Shown here one piece after another: positions 50,491 through 58,279 of a stretch of DNA of 64,000 bases. Each line of letters begins with the position of its first letter. Position 1 is the stretch's first letter. This DNA comes from Mesorhizobium sp. M1D.F.Ca.ET.043.01.1.1. GTDB taxonomy: Bacteria > Pseudomonadota > Alphaproteobacteria > Rhizobiales > Rhizobiaceae. The position numbers were made by a program, and so were the translations under genes. The stretch spans positions 4,725,001-4,789,000 of the forward strand of contig NZ_CP034444.1 of assembly GCF_003952385.1 (NCBI RefSeq), in the 5' to 3' direction. Under the pieces are notes generated by a model. It was not told the origin of the DNA. It was given only the letters and a program-made list of their open reading frames with translations, and did not search any database.

Positions 50491-51330
50491 TCATCCCTTC
50501 GTTTTCGCGGTTGCCTTGAAATCCGCAGTCTGCCTGGCGATCGCCGCTTCGGCCGGCAGCCGTTCCATCGAGCTTGCGCCGTAGAAGCCGTGCAGCTCCT
50601 TGCAGCGCTCAAGGATGTAGCGCGCGTCGTCTGGCATCGATATCGGCCCGCCATGGCAGAGCAGGATGACGTCCTTGCGCACCGAGCGCGCGGCGTCGGC
50701 GATGGCGTCGATCTCCTTCACGCAGGCGTCGAGCGACTTCGCAGACGTGGCGCCGATCGAGCCGCCGGTCGTCACACCCATATGGGCGACAATTATGTCG
50801 GCGCCGGCTCGTGCCATGGCGCGCGCCTCGTCGGGGTTGAAGACGTAAGGCGTGGTCAGCAGGTCGAGCTTGTGCGCCTCCGCGATCATATCGACCTCGA
50901 GGCCGAAACCCATGCCGGTCTCTTCAAAACTCTGGCGCATGGTGCCGTCGAACAGGCCGACGGTCGGAAAATTCTGCACGCCGGAAAAACCCATCGTCTT
51001 CAGCTCGGCGAGCAGCAGCGGCATGATGACGAAGGGGTCGGTGCCGTTGACGCCGGCCAGAACCGGCGTCTTCTTCACCACCGGCAGCACCTCATAGGCC
51101 ATCTCCTTGACGATCTCATTGGCGTTACCATAGGCGAGCAGGCCGGCGGCCGAGCCGCGCCCGGCCATGCGGTAGCGGCCGGAGTTGTAGATGATGATGA
51201 GGTCGATGCCGCCGGCTTCCTCTGCCTTGGCCGACAGGCCGGTGCCGGCGCCGCCGCCGACGATCGGCACGCCGTCGGCGATCATCTTGCGGAATCTTTT
51301 CAGTATCGTTTTGCGCGGGATGGCGGCCAT
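50491..51330 (-). CDS. TIM-barrel 'PEP hydrolase' family protein (Tm-1 C-terminal-half homologue)
   Basis: The 279-residue protein has the features of this family: [82 protein letters not shown] and [16 protein letters not shown]. In tomato Tm-1, a viral-resistance protein, a domain of this family is fused behind a domain like the product of the adjacent gene. Its reaction in bacteria is not established. It follows the UPF0261 gene by 12 bases. Confidence 0.85.
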   Translation of the reverse strand: MAAIPRKTILKRFRKMIADGVPIVGGGAGTGLSAKAEEAGGIDLIIIYNSGRYRMAGRGSAAGLLAYGNANEIVKEMAYEVLPVVKKTPVLAGVNGTDPFVIMPLLLAELKTMGFSGVQNFPTVGLFDGTMRQSFEETGMGFGLEVDMIAEAHKLDLLTTPYVFNPDEARAMARAGADIIVAHMGVTTGGSIGATSAKSLDACVKEIDAIADAARSVRKDVILLCHGGPISMPDDARYILERCKELHGFYGASSMERLPAEAAIARQTADFKATAKTKG

Positions 51331-51342
51331 GCTTGTCAGGTC

Positions 51343-52539
51343 TCACTTCTTGGCAATGTCGAGGAAAGCCTCGGCTGCGGCCTTGGCGAATGTGGGATCG
51401 TTGATGTGCAGCGGCAGGCGCGTCACGGCGCGGTGCTTCGTCGGCTTGATCGTGCGCTCGATGGCCTCGAACAGGACAGCATCGGCTTCCGAGTCGAAGA
51501 AAGCGCCGCCCTCGATGTCGAGCGCCGAGACGCCCTTTTCCGGGATGAGGAAGCGGATCGGGCCTTCGCACGCGGCGAGGCGTGTGCCGATCCATTCGCC
51601 GATCCTGCGGCATTCATCGGTCGTTGTGCGCATCAGCGTGACGTTCGGATTGTGCTCGTAGAACAGGCGTCCCCGGTATTTTTCGGGAATGGTCGGCGGC
51701 GCCCAGAAGTTGACCATGTCGAGCGCGCCGACCGAGCCGACATAGGGCAGCTTCGTGCGGGCAATGGCGCCGAAGCGGTCCTCAGTCGCCGGTAGCACGC
51801 CGCCGAACAAAAGATCGCAGACTTCCGTTGTGGTGATGTCGAGGACGCCGGCGAGCAGGCCTGAATCGGCGAGCTTCTCCATCGATCGGCCGCCTGTGCC
51901 GGTGGCATGGAAGGCCATGCAGTCATAGTCGGCGCGCAGCCGTTCGACGATGGCCGTGACGCATGGCGTGGTGACGCCGAACATGGTCAAGCCCAGCGCC
52001 GGCTTGCCTGCGGCGGAGGGCGCCGGCTTCGCCGCCATGCCGGCGACCGCCTGGGCGGCATTGTGCAGCACGACGCGCGACAGGCGGTTGAGTCCGGCCA
52101 TGTCGGTCACCGACGGCATCATGATGATGTCGGAGACGTCGACATAGGGCGCGGTGTCGCCGGAAGCGAGCGTCGAGACCATGATCTTCGGCAGGCCGAG
52201 CGGCAGCGCGCGCATGCCGGCGGTGACGATCGAGGTGCCGCCGCCGCCGCCGATGCCGATCACGCCGGCGACGTCGTCGCGAGCCTGGATGAAGCGGGCA
52301 AACGCGACGCCCATGCCGGCGACGGCCGTGCCGCGATCGTCGATGCCGAGCACCGCGCCGGCTCCGTCCGGATGATGCGCGGCGACCTCGCCTGCCTCGA
52401 TGTCGACCGGCACGGTCGCGCCGCGCGTACCGATATCGACGCGGACGGCCATTCCGCCGGCGGCGGCCACGGCATCGGCCAAGAAGGCGAGCTCTTCACC
52501 CTTGGTGTCGGCGGTGCCGACCACATAGATGCGCTTCAT
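51343..52539 (-). CDS. Tm-1-like ATP-binding domain protein (UPF0261)
   Basis: The 398-residue protein matches UPF0261: MKRIYVVGTADTKGEELAFLADAV, GVIGIGGGGGTSIVTAGMRALPLGLPKIMVSTLASGD, MPSVTDMAGLNRLSRVVLHNAA, FGVTTPCVTAIVERL and FHATGTGGRSMEKL. The homologous N-terminal half of tomato Tm-1 binds ATP and inhibits tobamovirus replication protein; the ancestral bacterial function is unknown. ATG 52539 begins the conserved region. It opens a three-gene operon with the TIM-barrel protein and a cupin, divergent from a TetR gene. Confidence 0.88.
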   Translation of the reverse strand: MKRIYVVGTADTKGEELAFLADAVAAAGGMAVRVDIGTRGATVPVDIEAGEVAAHHPDGAGAVLGIDDRGTAVAGMGVAFARFIQARDDVAGVIGIGGGGGTSIVTAGMRALPLGLPKIMVSTLASGDTAPYVDVSDIIMMPSVTDMAGLNRLSRVVLHNAAQAVAGMAAKPAPSAAGKPALGLTMFGVTTPCVTAIVERLRADYDCMAFHATGTGGRSMEKLADSGLLAGVLDITTTEVCDLLFGGVLPATEDRFGAIARTKLPYVGSVGALDMVNFWAPPTIPEKYRGRLFYEHNPNVTLMRTTTDECRRIGEWIGTRLAACEGPIRFLIPEKGVSALDIEGGAFFDSEADAVLFEAIERTIKPTKHRAVTRLPLHINDPTFAKAAAEAFLDIAKK

Positions 52540-52665
52540 CCGCGTTTCCCCGTCGTCTCTATCGTTGTCTTGCGCGCCTGGCGTTGCCGCTTGTCGCTTC
52601 TTGCCTGGCCCGGTCGCCAAGGCGTGGGCCATTGCAATTTTTTGAGACGCGCGTATCGTATTGAT

Positions 52666-53361
52666 ATGGATGTCTCACGTCAACAAGCTGCCGCCAACGA
52701 CGACGCCGAGCAGACGCCGGCAGCCGAGAAGGGGCCGCGCGCCCGCACGAGGCGGCTGATGCTGGAGACGGCGACGCGGCTGATGCAGTCCGGCGTGACG
52801 CCTTCGGTCAGCGAAGTTGCGGAGGCTGCGGAGGTGTCGCGCGCGACCGCCTATCGCTATTTCCCGAGCCAGGCGGCGCTGGTGCAGGCGGTCGTCGATG
52901 AGGGGCTTGGCCCGATCCTGACGTGGAAATCCGCCTCGAACGATCCGGAGCGACGGGTGGCCGACCTGTTCGCCAGCGCCATGCCGCGCATCGAGGCTTT
53001 CGAGGCGACGTTCAAGGCGGCGCTCAAGCTTTCGCTCGACCAATGGGCGCGGCGGCAGGCGGGCACGCTGGGGACCGAGCCGGCTTTCACGCGCGGCCAC
53101 CGCATCGATCTCCTGAAAGATGCGATCGCGCCGCTCAAGGGTCAGCTCAAGCCGCGTCAATTCAAGCGTCTTGCCCAGGCGCTGTCGCTGATGTTCGGCG
53201 TCGAAGTGCTGATCGTGCTGAAGGATATATGGGGCCTGGACAGCCGTGACATGATGTCGGTCGCCGAGTGGGCGGCGGCGGCACTGGTGCGCGCGGCGAT
53301 GGCGGAATCGGAGGCGAAAGCGGGTGGGGTTTCAGCATCGCCCGGAATAGGGATGTCCTAG
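52666..53361 (+). CDS. TetR family transcriptional regulator
   Basis: The 231-residue protein has a Lys/Arg-rich N-terminus (residues 16-28), then the TetR helix-turn-helix: LMLETATRLMQSGVTPSVSEVAEAAEVSRATAYRYFPSQAALVQAVVDE. The C-terminal helical ligand domain is of unknown specificity. ATG 52666 is chosen because in-frame sequence upstream reads antisense to the Tm-1-like gene. The gene is divergent from the Tm-1-like operon (127 bases apart) and precedes the sugar importer; either may be its target. Confidence 0.88.
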   Translation: MDVSRQQAAANDDAEQTPAAEKGPRARTRRLMLETATRLMQSGVTPSVSEVAEAAEVSRATAYRYFPSQAALVQAVVDEGLGPILTWKSASNDPERRVADLFASAMPRIEAFEATFKAALKLSLDQWARRQAGTLGTEPAFTRGHRIDLLKDAIAPLKGQLKPRQFKRLAQALSLMFGVEVLIVLKDIWGLDSRDMMSVAEWAAAALVRAAMAESEAKAGGVSASPGIGMS

Positions 53362-53380
53362 AATCTGGTTCGACCAGATT
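53362..53380. promoter_or_regulatory. Candidate operator AATCTGGTTCGACCAGATT
   Basis: Eight-base perfect arms flank TCG. It matches the dyad at 48556-48572 in both arms, differing in the spacer, as would be expected for one DNA-binding protein acting at two loci. Confidence 0.6.
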
Positions 53381-53714
53381 GAGGGGCCAGCTACCAGTAA
53401 TAATTGTGATGCATCGCCGGAAACAAGGCCACCATGTATCAAGGAGTAGGAAAAATAAGGGAAAACAGACAGATACCGTCCCGATCCGCTTGCGGGGTCG
53501 CTTTTGAGCGTCCAAGAAAGAGCTTGACGGCCCTCTTGAATTGGTAATACCAGATCAGTACGCATAAAGCGGATCGAAAGTGAGGGCTGCGATCCATCTT
53601 TCCGGCAGGGCGAGAGGCTCGAAACCGGAACGTGCCATCACCGGAGGAACTACCAGGGCCGACCAAGCTGGCGGCTCGCATGACAAGGTAGAATGCGCAC
53701 AAGGGAGGAAAACT
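53362..53714. promoter_or_regulatory. Regulatory region of the sugar importer operon
   Basis: This 353-base gap has no credible gene. It contains the perfect dyad AATCTGGT-TCG-ACCAGATT (53362-53380), immediately after the TetR stop. A second, shorter dyad, TGGT-AAT-ACCA (53542-53552), overlaps a possible promoter (TTGACG at 53524-53529, TAATAC at 53545-53550, a short 15-base spacing). A hairpin-like GATCCGCTTGCGGGGTC lies near 53480. A repressor bound at 53542-53552 would block the -10 region. Confidence 0.5.
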
Positions 53715-55031
53715 ATGCGCAAGATAGTGACCAGCGTGGTCGCTGGTATCGGCTTGGCGCTTGCCTGCGGAACATCCGTCCGCGCGCAAGACAAGGAACT
53801 CACCATCTTCTGGGCGGAATGGGATCCGGCGAACTATCTGCAGGAACTCGTCAACGACTACACGGCCGAGACCGGCGTGAAGGTCACGGTGCAGACCACG
53901 CCGTGGCCTGACTTCCAGACCAAGGCCTTCACCGAGTTCAACGCGCATGGCGACGCCTACGACATGGTGGTCGGCGACTCGCAATGGCTGGGCGCCGGTT
54001 CGACGCAGGGCCACTATGTCGACCTGACCGACTTCTTCAACCAGCACAAGCTCGGCGACGTGATGGCGCCCGCGACCATCAAGTACTACGCCGAATACCC
54101 CGGCGGGTCCGGCAAATACTGGGCGATCCCGCTGGAAGGCGACGCGATTGGCTGGTCCTACCGCAAGGACTGGTTCGAGGACCCGAAGGAGAAGGAAGCC
54201 TTCAAGGCGAAGTACGGCTACGACCTCGCCGTGCCGACGACCTATGCGCAGCTGCGCGACATCGCCGAGTTCTTCCACCGTCCGGACCAGAAGCGCTACG
54301 GCGTCGCCATCTATACCGACAATTCCTATGACGCGATGGCGATGGGCGTCGAAAGCGCCATCTTCAGCTACGGCGGCGACCTCGGCGACTATGCAACCTA
54401 CAAGGTCGACGGCATCACCAATTCGAAAGAGGCCGCAGCCGGCCTCGACATGTACAAGGAGCTCTACAAGTTCACGCCTCCCGGCTGGGGCAAGACCTTC
54501 TTCGTGGAGGACAACCAGGCGATCACCGGCGGCCTCGCCGCGATGAGCATGAACTTCTTCGCCTTCTTCCCGCCGCTGGTGAACAAGGCCACCAACCCCT
54601 ATGCCGACGCCACCGGCTTCTTCGCCAATCCGGCCGGCCCGGACGGCAAGCGCTTCGCCGCTCTCGGCGGCCAGGGAATTTCGATTGTCTCGTATTCGAA
54701 GAACAAGGACGAGGCGATGAAGTTCCTGGAGTGGTTCATCAAGGACGAGACCCAGAAGAAGTGGGCCGACCTCGGCGGCTACACCTGCAGCCAGGCCGTG
54801 CTGAAGTCGGAAGCCTTCCAGAACGCCACGCCCTACAACAAGGCGTTCTACGACACGATGTTCATGGTCAAGGACTTCTGGGCGACGCCTGAATATGCCG
54901 AGGTGCTCGATCAGCTGAACCAGAACATCTATCCGTTCGTGGTCGGCGGCAAGGGCACCGCCCAGGAAGCGCTCGACAAGACCGCCGCCGACTGGAAGGC
55001 GACGTTCACCAAGTACAATCGCTACAAGTAA
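53715..55031 (+). CDS. Sugar-type periplasmic binding protein (SBP family 1)
   Basis: The 438-residue precursor has a Sec signal ending in SVRAQD (near residue 26). The mature part is family-1: TIFWAEWDPANYLQELVNDYTAETGVKVTVQTTPWPDFQTKAFTEFNAHGDAYDMVVGDSQWLG, IPLEGDAIGWSYRKDWFED, and GGQGISIVSYSKNKDEAMKFLEWFIKDE. The ATG has GGGAGGA five bases upstream. It is strongly expressed judging from the ribosome site, and a hairpin (CCGGAGGAGGG / CCCTCCGG, near 55050-55072) follows its stop. It leads the operon 53715-59382; the ligand is a sugar or polyol of unknown identity. Confidence 0.92.
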   Translation: MRKIVTSVVAGIGLALACGTSVRAQDKELTIFWAEWDPANYLQELVNDYTAETGVKVTVQTTPWPDFQTKAFTEFNAHGDAYDMVVGDSQWLGAGSTQGHYVDLTDFFNQHKLGDVMAPATIKYYAEYPGGSGKYWAIPLEGDAIGWSYRKDWFEDPKEKEAFKAKYGYDLAVPTTYAQLRDIAEFFHRPDQKRYGVAIYTDNSYDAMAMGVESAIFSYGGDLGDYATYKVDGITNSKEAAAGLDMYKELYKFTPPGWGKTFFVEDNQAITGGLAAMSMNFFAFFPPLVNKATNPYADATGFFANPAGPDGKRFAALGGQGISIVSYSKNKDEAMKFLEWFIKDETQKKWADLGGYTCSQAVLKSEAFQNATPYNKAFYDTMFMVKDFWATPEYAEVLDQLNQNIYPFVVGGKGTAQEALDKTAADWKATFTKYNRYK

Positions 55032-55047
55032 GTATCACAGTCAGAAT

Positions 55048-55075
55048 GCCGGAGGAGGGTTTCCCCTCCGGCATT
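55048..55075 (+). other. Intercistronic hairpin after the sugar-binding-protein gene
   Basis: AATGCCGGAGGAGGG pairs with CCCTCCGGCATT across TTTC, an 11-12 bp stem beginning 16 bases after the stop codon of the binding-protein gene. Followed by CCTGTTTTCAG, it may partly terminate transcription or shield the upstream mRNA, giving more binding protein than permease. Confidence 0.6.
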
Positions 55076-55097
55076 CCTGTTTTCAGGGAGACATTCG

Positions 55098-56003
55098 TTG
55101 GCTTCGGTAGCCCTTGCCCATCTCGATCCTGCCTCAAGGGCCGCCGCGCGCGGCTGGTCGGATCTGACCATCCGCAACATGTTCATCGTCCCGACGCTGG
55201 TTTTCCTGATCGTCTTCAACATTTTCCCGCTGATCTATTCGCTGGGCTATTCCTTCACCAATTTCGCCGCGAACCGCAGCGAGCCCTGGCAGTTCGTCGG
55301 CTTGCAGAACTATCGCGAGCTGCTCAGCGACGACCACATCTGGTCGAATTTCATCATCACGGCGAAATACGTCATCGTATCGGTGGCCGGACAGATGATC
55401 GTCGGCTTCGGCCTCGCCCTGCTGCTCAACCGCAGCTTCCCGATGAAGGGCCTGATTACCACGCTGCTCCTGTTGCCGATGATGATGTCGGCGGCGGTGG
55501 TCGGCCTGTTCTGGCAGTTGCTCTACAGCCCGTCCTGGGGGCCGATCAACTACGTCTTCGGCCTGGGCGACTTCGCCTGGCTTTCCAATCCCGACAGCGC
55601 GCTCTACGCCGTCGCGATCACCGACGTCTGGATGTGGTCGCCATTCGTAATGCTGCTGTCGCTCGCCGGCCTGTCGGCCGTGCCGCAGCACCTCTACGAG
55701 GCCGCCGCGATCGACCGTGCGAGCTGGTGGTACACCTTCACCCGCATCACCTTGCCGCTGGTCTCGCCGATCCTTTTGATCGCGCTGATCTTCCGCACCA
55801 TGGAAGCCTTCAAGACCTTCGACATCGCCTACACGATGACGACCCAGCCGACCGCCGAACTGATAGCGATCCGGCTCTACAAGCAGGCGTTCCAGCAGTG
55901 GGATACCGGCAAGTCCTGCGCGCTGGCCTACATCGTGCTGATCATGGTGCTGGCCATCACCAACCTCTACGTGAAGTACCTCAACAAGGTGAAGGAGCGC
56001 TGA
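55098..56003 (+). CDS. Sugar ABC permease (MalF/UgpA type)
   Basis: The 301-residue permease begins at TTG 55098 (AGGGAGA upstream, six to seven bases). It has six membrane segments (NMFIVPTLVFLIVFNIFPLIYSLGYSFTNF) and the EAA loop LYEAAAIDRASWWYTFTRITLPLVSP. It lies 66 bases after the binding-protein stop, with a strong hairpin in between. It forms a heterodimer with the next permease. Confidence 0.92.
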   Translation: MASVALAHLDPASRAAARGWSDLTIRNMFIVPTLVFLIVFNIFPLIYSLGYSFTNFAANRSEPWQFVGLQNYRELLSDDHIWSNFIITAKYVIVSVAGQMIVGFGLALLLNRSFPMKGLITTLLLLPMMMSAAVVGLFWQLLYSPSWGPINYVFGLGDFAWLSNPDSALYAVAITDVWMWSPFVMLLSLAGLSAVPQHLYEAAAIDRASWWYTFTRITLPLVSPILLIALIFRTMEAFKTFDIAYTMTTQPTAELIAIRLYKQAFQQWDTGKSCALAYIVLIMVLAITNLYVKYLNKVKER

Positions 56004-56004
56004 G

Positions 56005-56961
56005 ATGGCCGCCGTCCGCACTTCTTCCGAGGTCGCCCTCAACCGCGCGGCAATCGTCGCGGTGCTGGTCGCGACGCTGATCTTCCTCGCGCCGATCTAC
56101 TGGATCGCCTCCACCGCGTTCAAGCCGAAGGAACTGGCGGTCAGCGTGCCGCCCACCGTCCTTTTCCAGCCGGAAGTCACGCCCTTCATCCGTCTGTTCA
56201 CCAAGCGCGTGCAGATGCAGAAGCCGGTCGACCCGCAAGTCTACGAAGCCGCGCCCTGGTGGGAAAAGCGCATCTATGACGGCGGCGAGCGGGTGCTGAA
56301 GGTCGGCAAGGACGTGCAGCTGTCGCAATATCCCGACCGCTTCATGAACAGCCTGATCGTGGCGGTCATCAGCACGGTGCTTGCGGTGGGCATGGGGACC
56401 TTCACCGCCTACGGCTTCTCGCGCTTCAAGGTCGCGGGCGAGGCTGACCTTCTCTTCTTCATCCTGTCGACGCGCATGCTGCCGCCGGTCGTCGTGGCGA
56501 TCCCGATGTTCCTGATGTACCGGATGGTCGGCCTCAACGATTCGCATATCGGCCTGATCATCCTCTACGTCGCCTTCAACCTGTCCTTCTCGGTCTGGCT
56601 GATGAAGGGCTTCATGGACGAGATCCCGAAGGAGTACGAGGAGGCTGCGCTGGTCGACGGCTACACACGCATGCAGGCGTTCTTCAAGATCGTGCTGCCG
56701 GAAGCGGCGACCGGCATTGCCGCCACCGCCGTGTTCTGCTTCATCACCGCCTGGAACGAGTACGCCTTCGCGCTGATCATGACCAACCGGCGCGCCCAGA
56801 CCGCGCCGCCCTTCATTCCCAGCCAGATCGGTTCCGGCCTGCCGGACTGGACGACGATCGCGGCGGGCACCTTCCTGTTCCTGCTGCCGGTCGCGATCTT
56901 CACCTTCCTGCTGCGCAACCACCTGCTTCGCGGCGTGACCTTCGGAGCGATCCGCAAATGA
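56005..56961 (+). CDS. Sugar ABC permease (MalG/UgpE type)
   Basis: The 318-residue permease has the first helix AAIVAVLVATLIFLAPIYWIASTAFKPKELAVS, then a long periplasmic loop of about 75 residues (positions 50-125), larger than in MalG. The loop EEAALVDGYTRMQAFFKIVLPEAATG is the EAA motif. It starts one base after the previous stop and overlaps the small membrane gene by four bases. Confidence 0.92.
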   Translation: MAAVRTSSEVALNRAAIVAVLVATLIFLAPIYWIASTAFKPKELAVSVPPTVLFQPEVTPFIRLFTKRVQMQKPVDPQVYEAAPWWEKRIYDGGERVLKVGKDVQLSQYPDRFMNSLIVAVISTVLAVGMGTFTAYGFSRFKVAGEADLLFFILSTRMLPPVVVAIPMFLMYRMVGLNDSHIGLIILYVAFNLSFSVWLMKGFMDEIPKEYEEAALVDGYTRMQAFFKIVLPEAATGIAATAVFCFITAWNEYAFALIMTNRRAQTAPPFIPSQIGSGLPDWTTIAAGTFLFLLPVAIFTFLLRNHLLRGVTFGAIRK

Positions 56962-57179
56962 GCTTTCGCGCAGTCAACGAGAAGTACCTTTTGCCGGCCT
57001 CGCAGATCCTCATGGTGCTGGGCATCATCGCGCTCTGCCAGCCATGGAGCCTCCGCCTGCATTCCTATGGCGTGACGATCATCCTGATCGGGCTGATCGG
57101 CTTCAACATCACGTCGAAGATAGCGCCGGAGCGCCCGGAGGAAACCGGCGCCGCGATGCACGAGGGGGCACGGCAGTGA
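56958..57179 (+). CDS. Small two-helix membrane protein of the sugar importer operon
   Basis: The 73-residue protein has two hydrophobic segments (residues about 12-29 and 35-52) separated by RLHSYG, and a charged C-terminal tail. It overlaps the permease stop by four bases (ATGA) and the ATPase start by four bases, so it is translated in coupled fashion with them and is a genuine gene. I do not recognise the family. It may be an accessory subunit of the transporter, comparable to the small membrane proteins found in some rhizobial polyol importers. Confidence 0.8.
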   Translation: MSFRAVNEKYLLPASQILMVLGIIALCQPWSLRLHSYGVTIILIGLIGFNITSKIAPERPEETGAAMHEGARQ

Positions 57180-58279
57180 CGCAGATCGAACTTCGCGGCA
57201 TCGAGAAATTCTTCGGTGCCGTTCAGGTCATCCACAATCTCAACCTCGCCATCGCCGACAACGAGTTCATCGTGCTGCTTGGCCAGTCGGGCTGCGGCAA
57301 GACGACGACGCTGCGCGCGATTGCGGGGCTGGAGACGATCGATCAGGGCGACATCCTGATCGACGGCAAGGCCGTGCAGCACCTCAAGGCCGCCGACCGC
57401 GATATCGCCATGGTGTTCCAGTCCTTCTCGCTCTACCCGCACATGACGGTGTTCGAGAACATCGCCTTTCCGCTCCGCGCAACACGCATGAGCAGCGGCG
57501 AGGTCGACAAGGCCGTGCGCGAGGTCGCCCGGGTCCTGCGCATCACCGACCTGCTCGCCAAGAAGCCGTCGGCGCTGTCCGGCGGCGACATGCAGCGCGT
57601 GGCGATCGGCCGGGCGCTGGTGCGGCGTCCGAAGGCGATGCTGATGGACGAGCCGATCGGCGCGCTGGACGCCAAGCTGCGCGAGGAGATGCGGGCCGAG
57701 ATCAAACGGCTGCACATCAAGCAGGGTTCGACCACGATCTATGTCACCCACGACCAGATCGAGGCGATGAGTCTCGCCGACCGTATCGTCATCATGCATG
57801 AGGGCTTCATCCAGCAGGTCGGCACGCCGGACGACGTCTATTCGCACCCGGCCAACCTTTTCGTTGCCCAGTTCGTCGGCAGCCCGGTGATGAACATCGC
57901 GGAGGCCGGCGTCTCCGAGGAGGCCAGCGCCGCGCGCGTCACGATTGGCGAGGCGCAGACCGGTTTCGAGTTCCCGCGCGAGCTGCTGTCCAAGCTCAAC
58001 GGGCATTCCAACGGCGGCTTGACGCTGGGCATCCGTCCGGAGGGTGTGCTGGTGCGGCACGATGCCTCGCCCGGTTACATACCGGTGGAGGCGCAGATCA
58101 TCGAGCCGCTCGGTTCCTTCGATATCATCGATCTCAAGGTCGGCTCAAAGATGCTGCGCGCCCGCACCAAGGCCGGATATGTTTCGGGGCCGGGCGAGAA
58201 GGTCCATGCCCGCATCGATCCCGAGCAGGCGCATTTCTTCGACACGGCAAGCGGCAAGTCGCTAGGAGTAAGGCTGTAA
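57176..58279 (+). CDS. Sugar importer ATPase 1 (UgpC/MalK-like)
   Basis: The 367-residue ATPase starts at GTG 57176 (GAGGGGG upstream). It has GQSGCGKTT (near residue 36), FQSFSLYPHM, LSGGDMQR, LMDEPIGALDAKLR and THDQIEAMSLADRIVIM, followed by a TOBE-type domain (LGIRPEGVLVR). It is followed directly by a second ATPase of the same family. Two different ATPases suggest a heterodimeric motor, an arrangement known in rhizobial glycerol import (GlpS/GlpT). Confidence 0.92.
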   Translation: MTQIELRGIEKFFGAVQVIHNLNLAIADNEFIVLLGQSGCGKTTTLRAIAGLETIDQGDILIDGKAVQHLKAADRDIAMVFQSFSLYPHMTVFENIAFPLRATRMSSGEVDKAVREVARVLRITDLLAKKPSALSGGDMQRVAIGRALVRRPKAMLMDEPIGALDAKLREEMRAEIKRLHIKQGSTTIYVTHDQIEAMSLADRIVIMHEGFIQQVGTPDDVYSHPANLFVAQFVGSPVMNIAEAGVSEEASAARVTIGEAQTGFEFPRELLSKLNGHSNGGLTLGIRPEGVLVRHDASPGYIPVEAQIIEPLGSFDIIDLKVGSKMLRARTKAGYVSGPGEKVHARIDPEQAHFFDTASGKSLGVRL

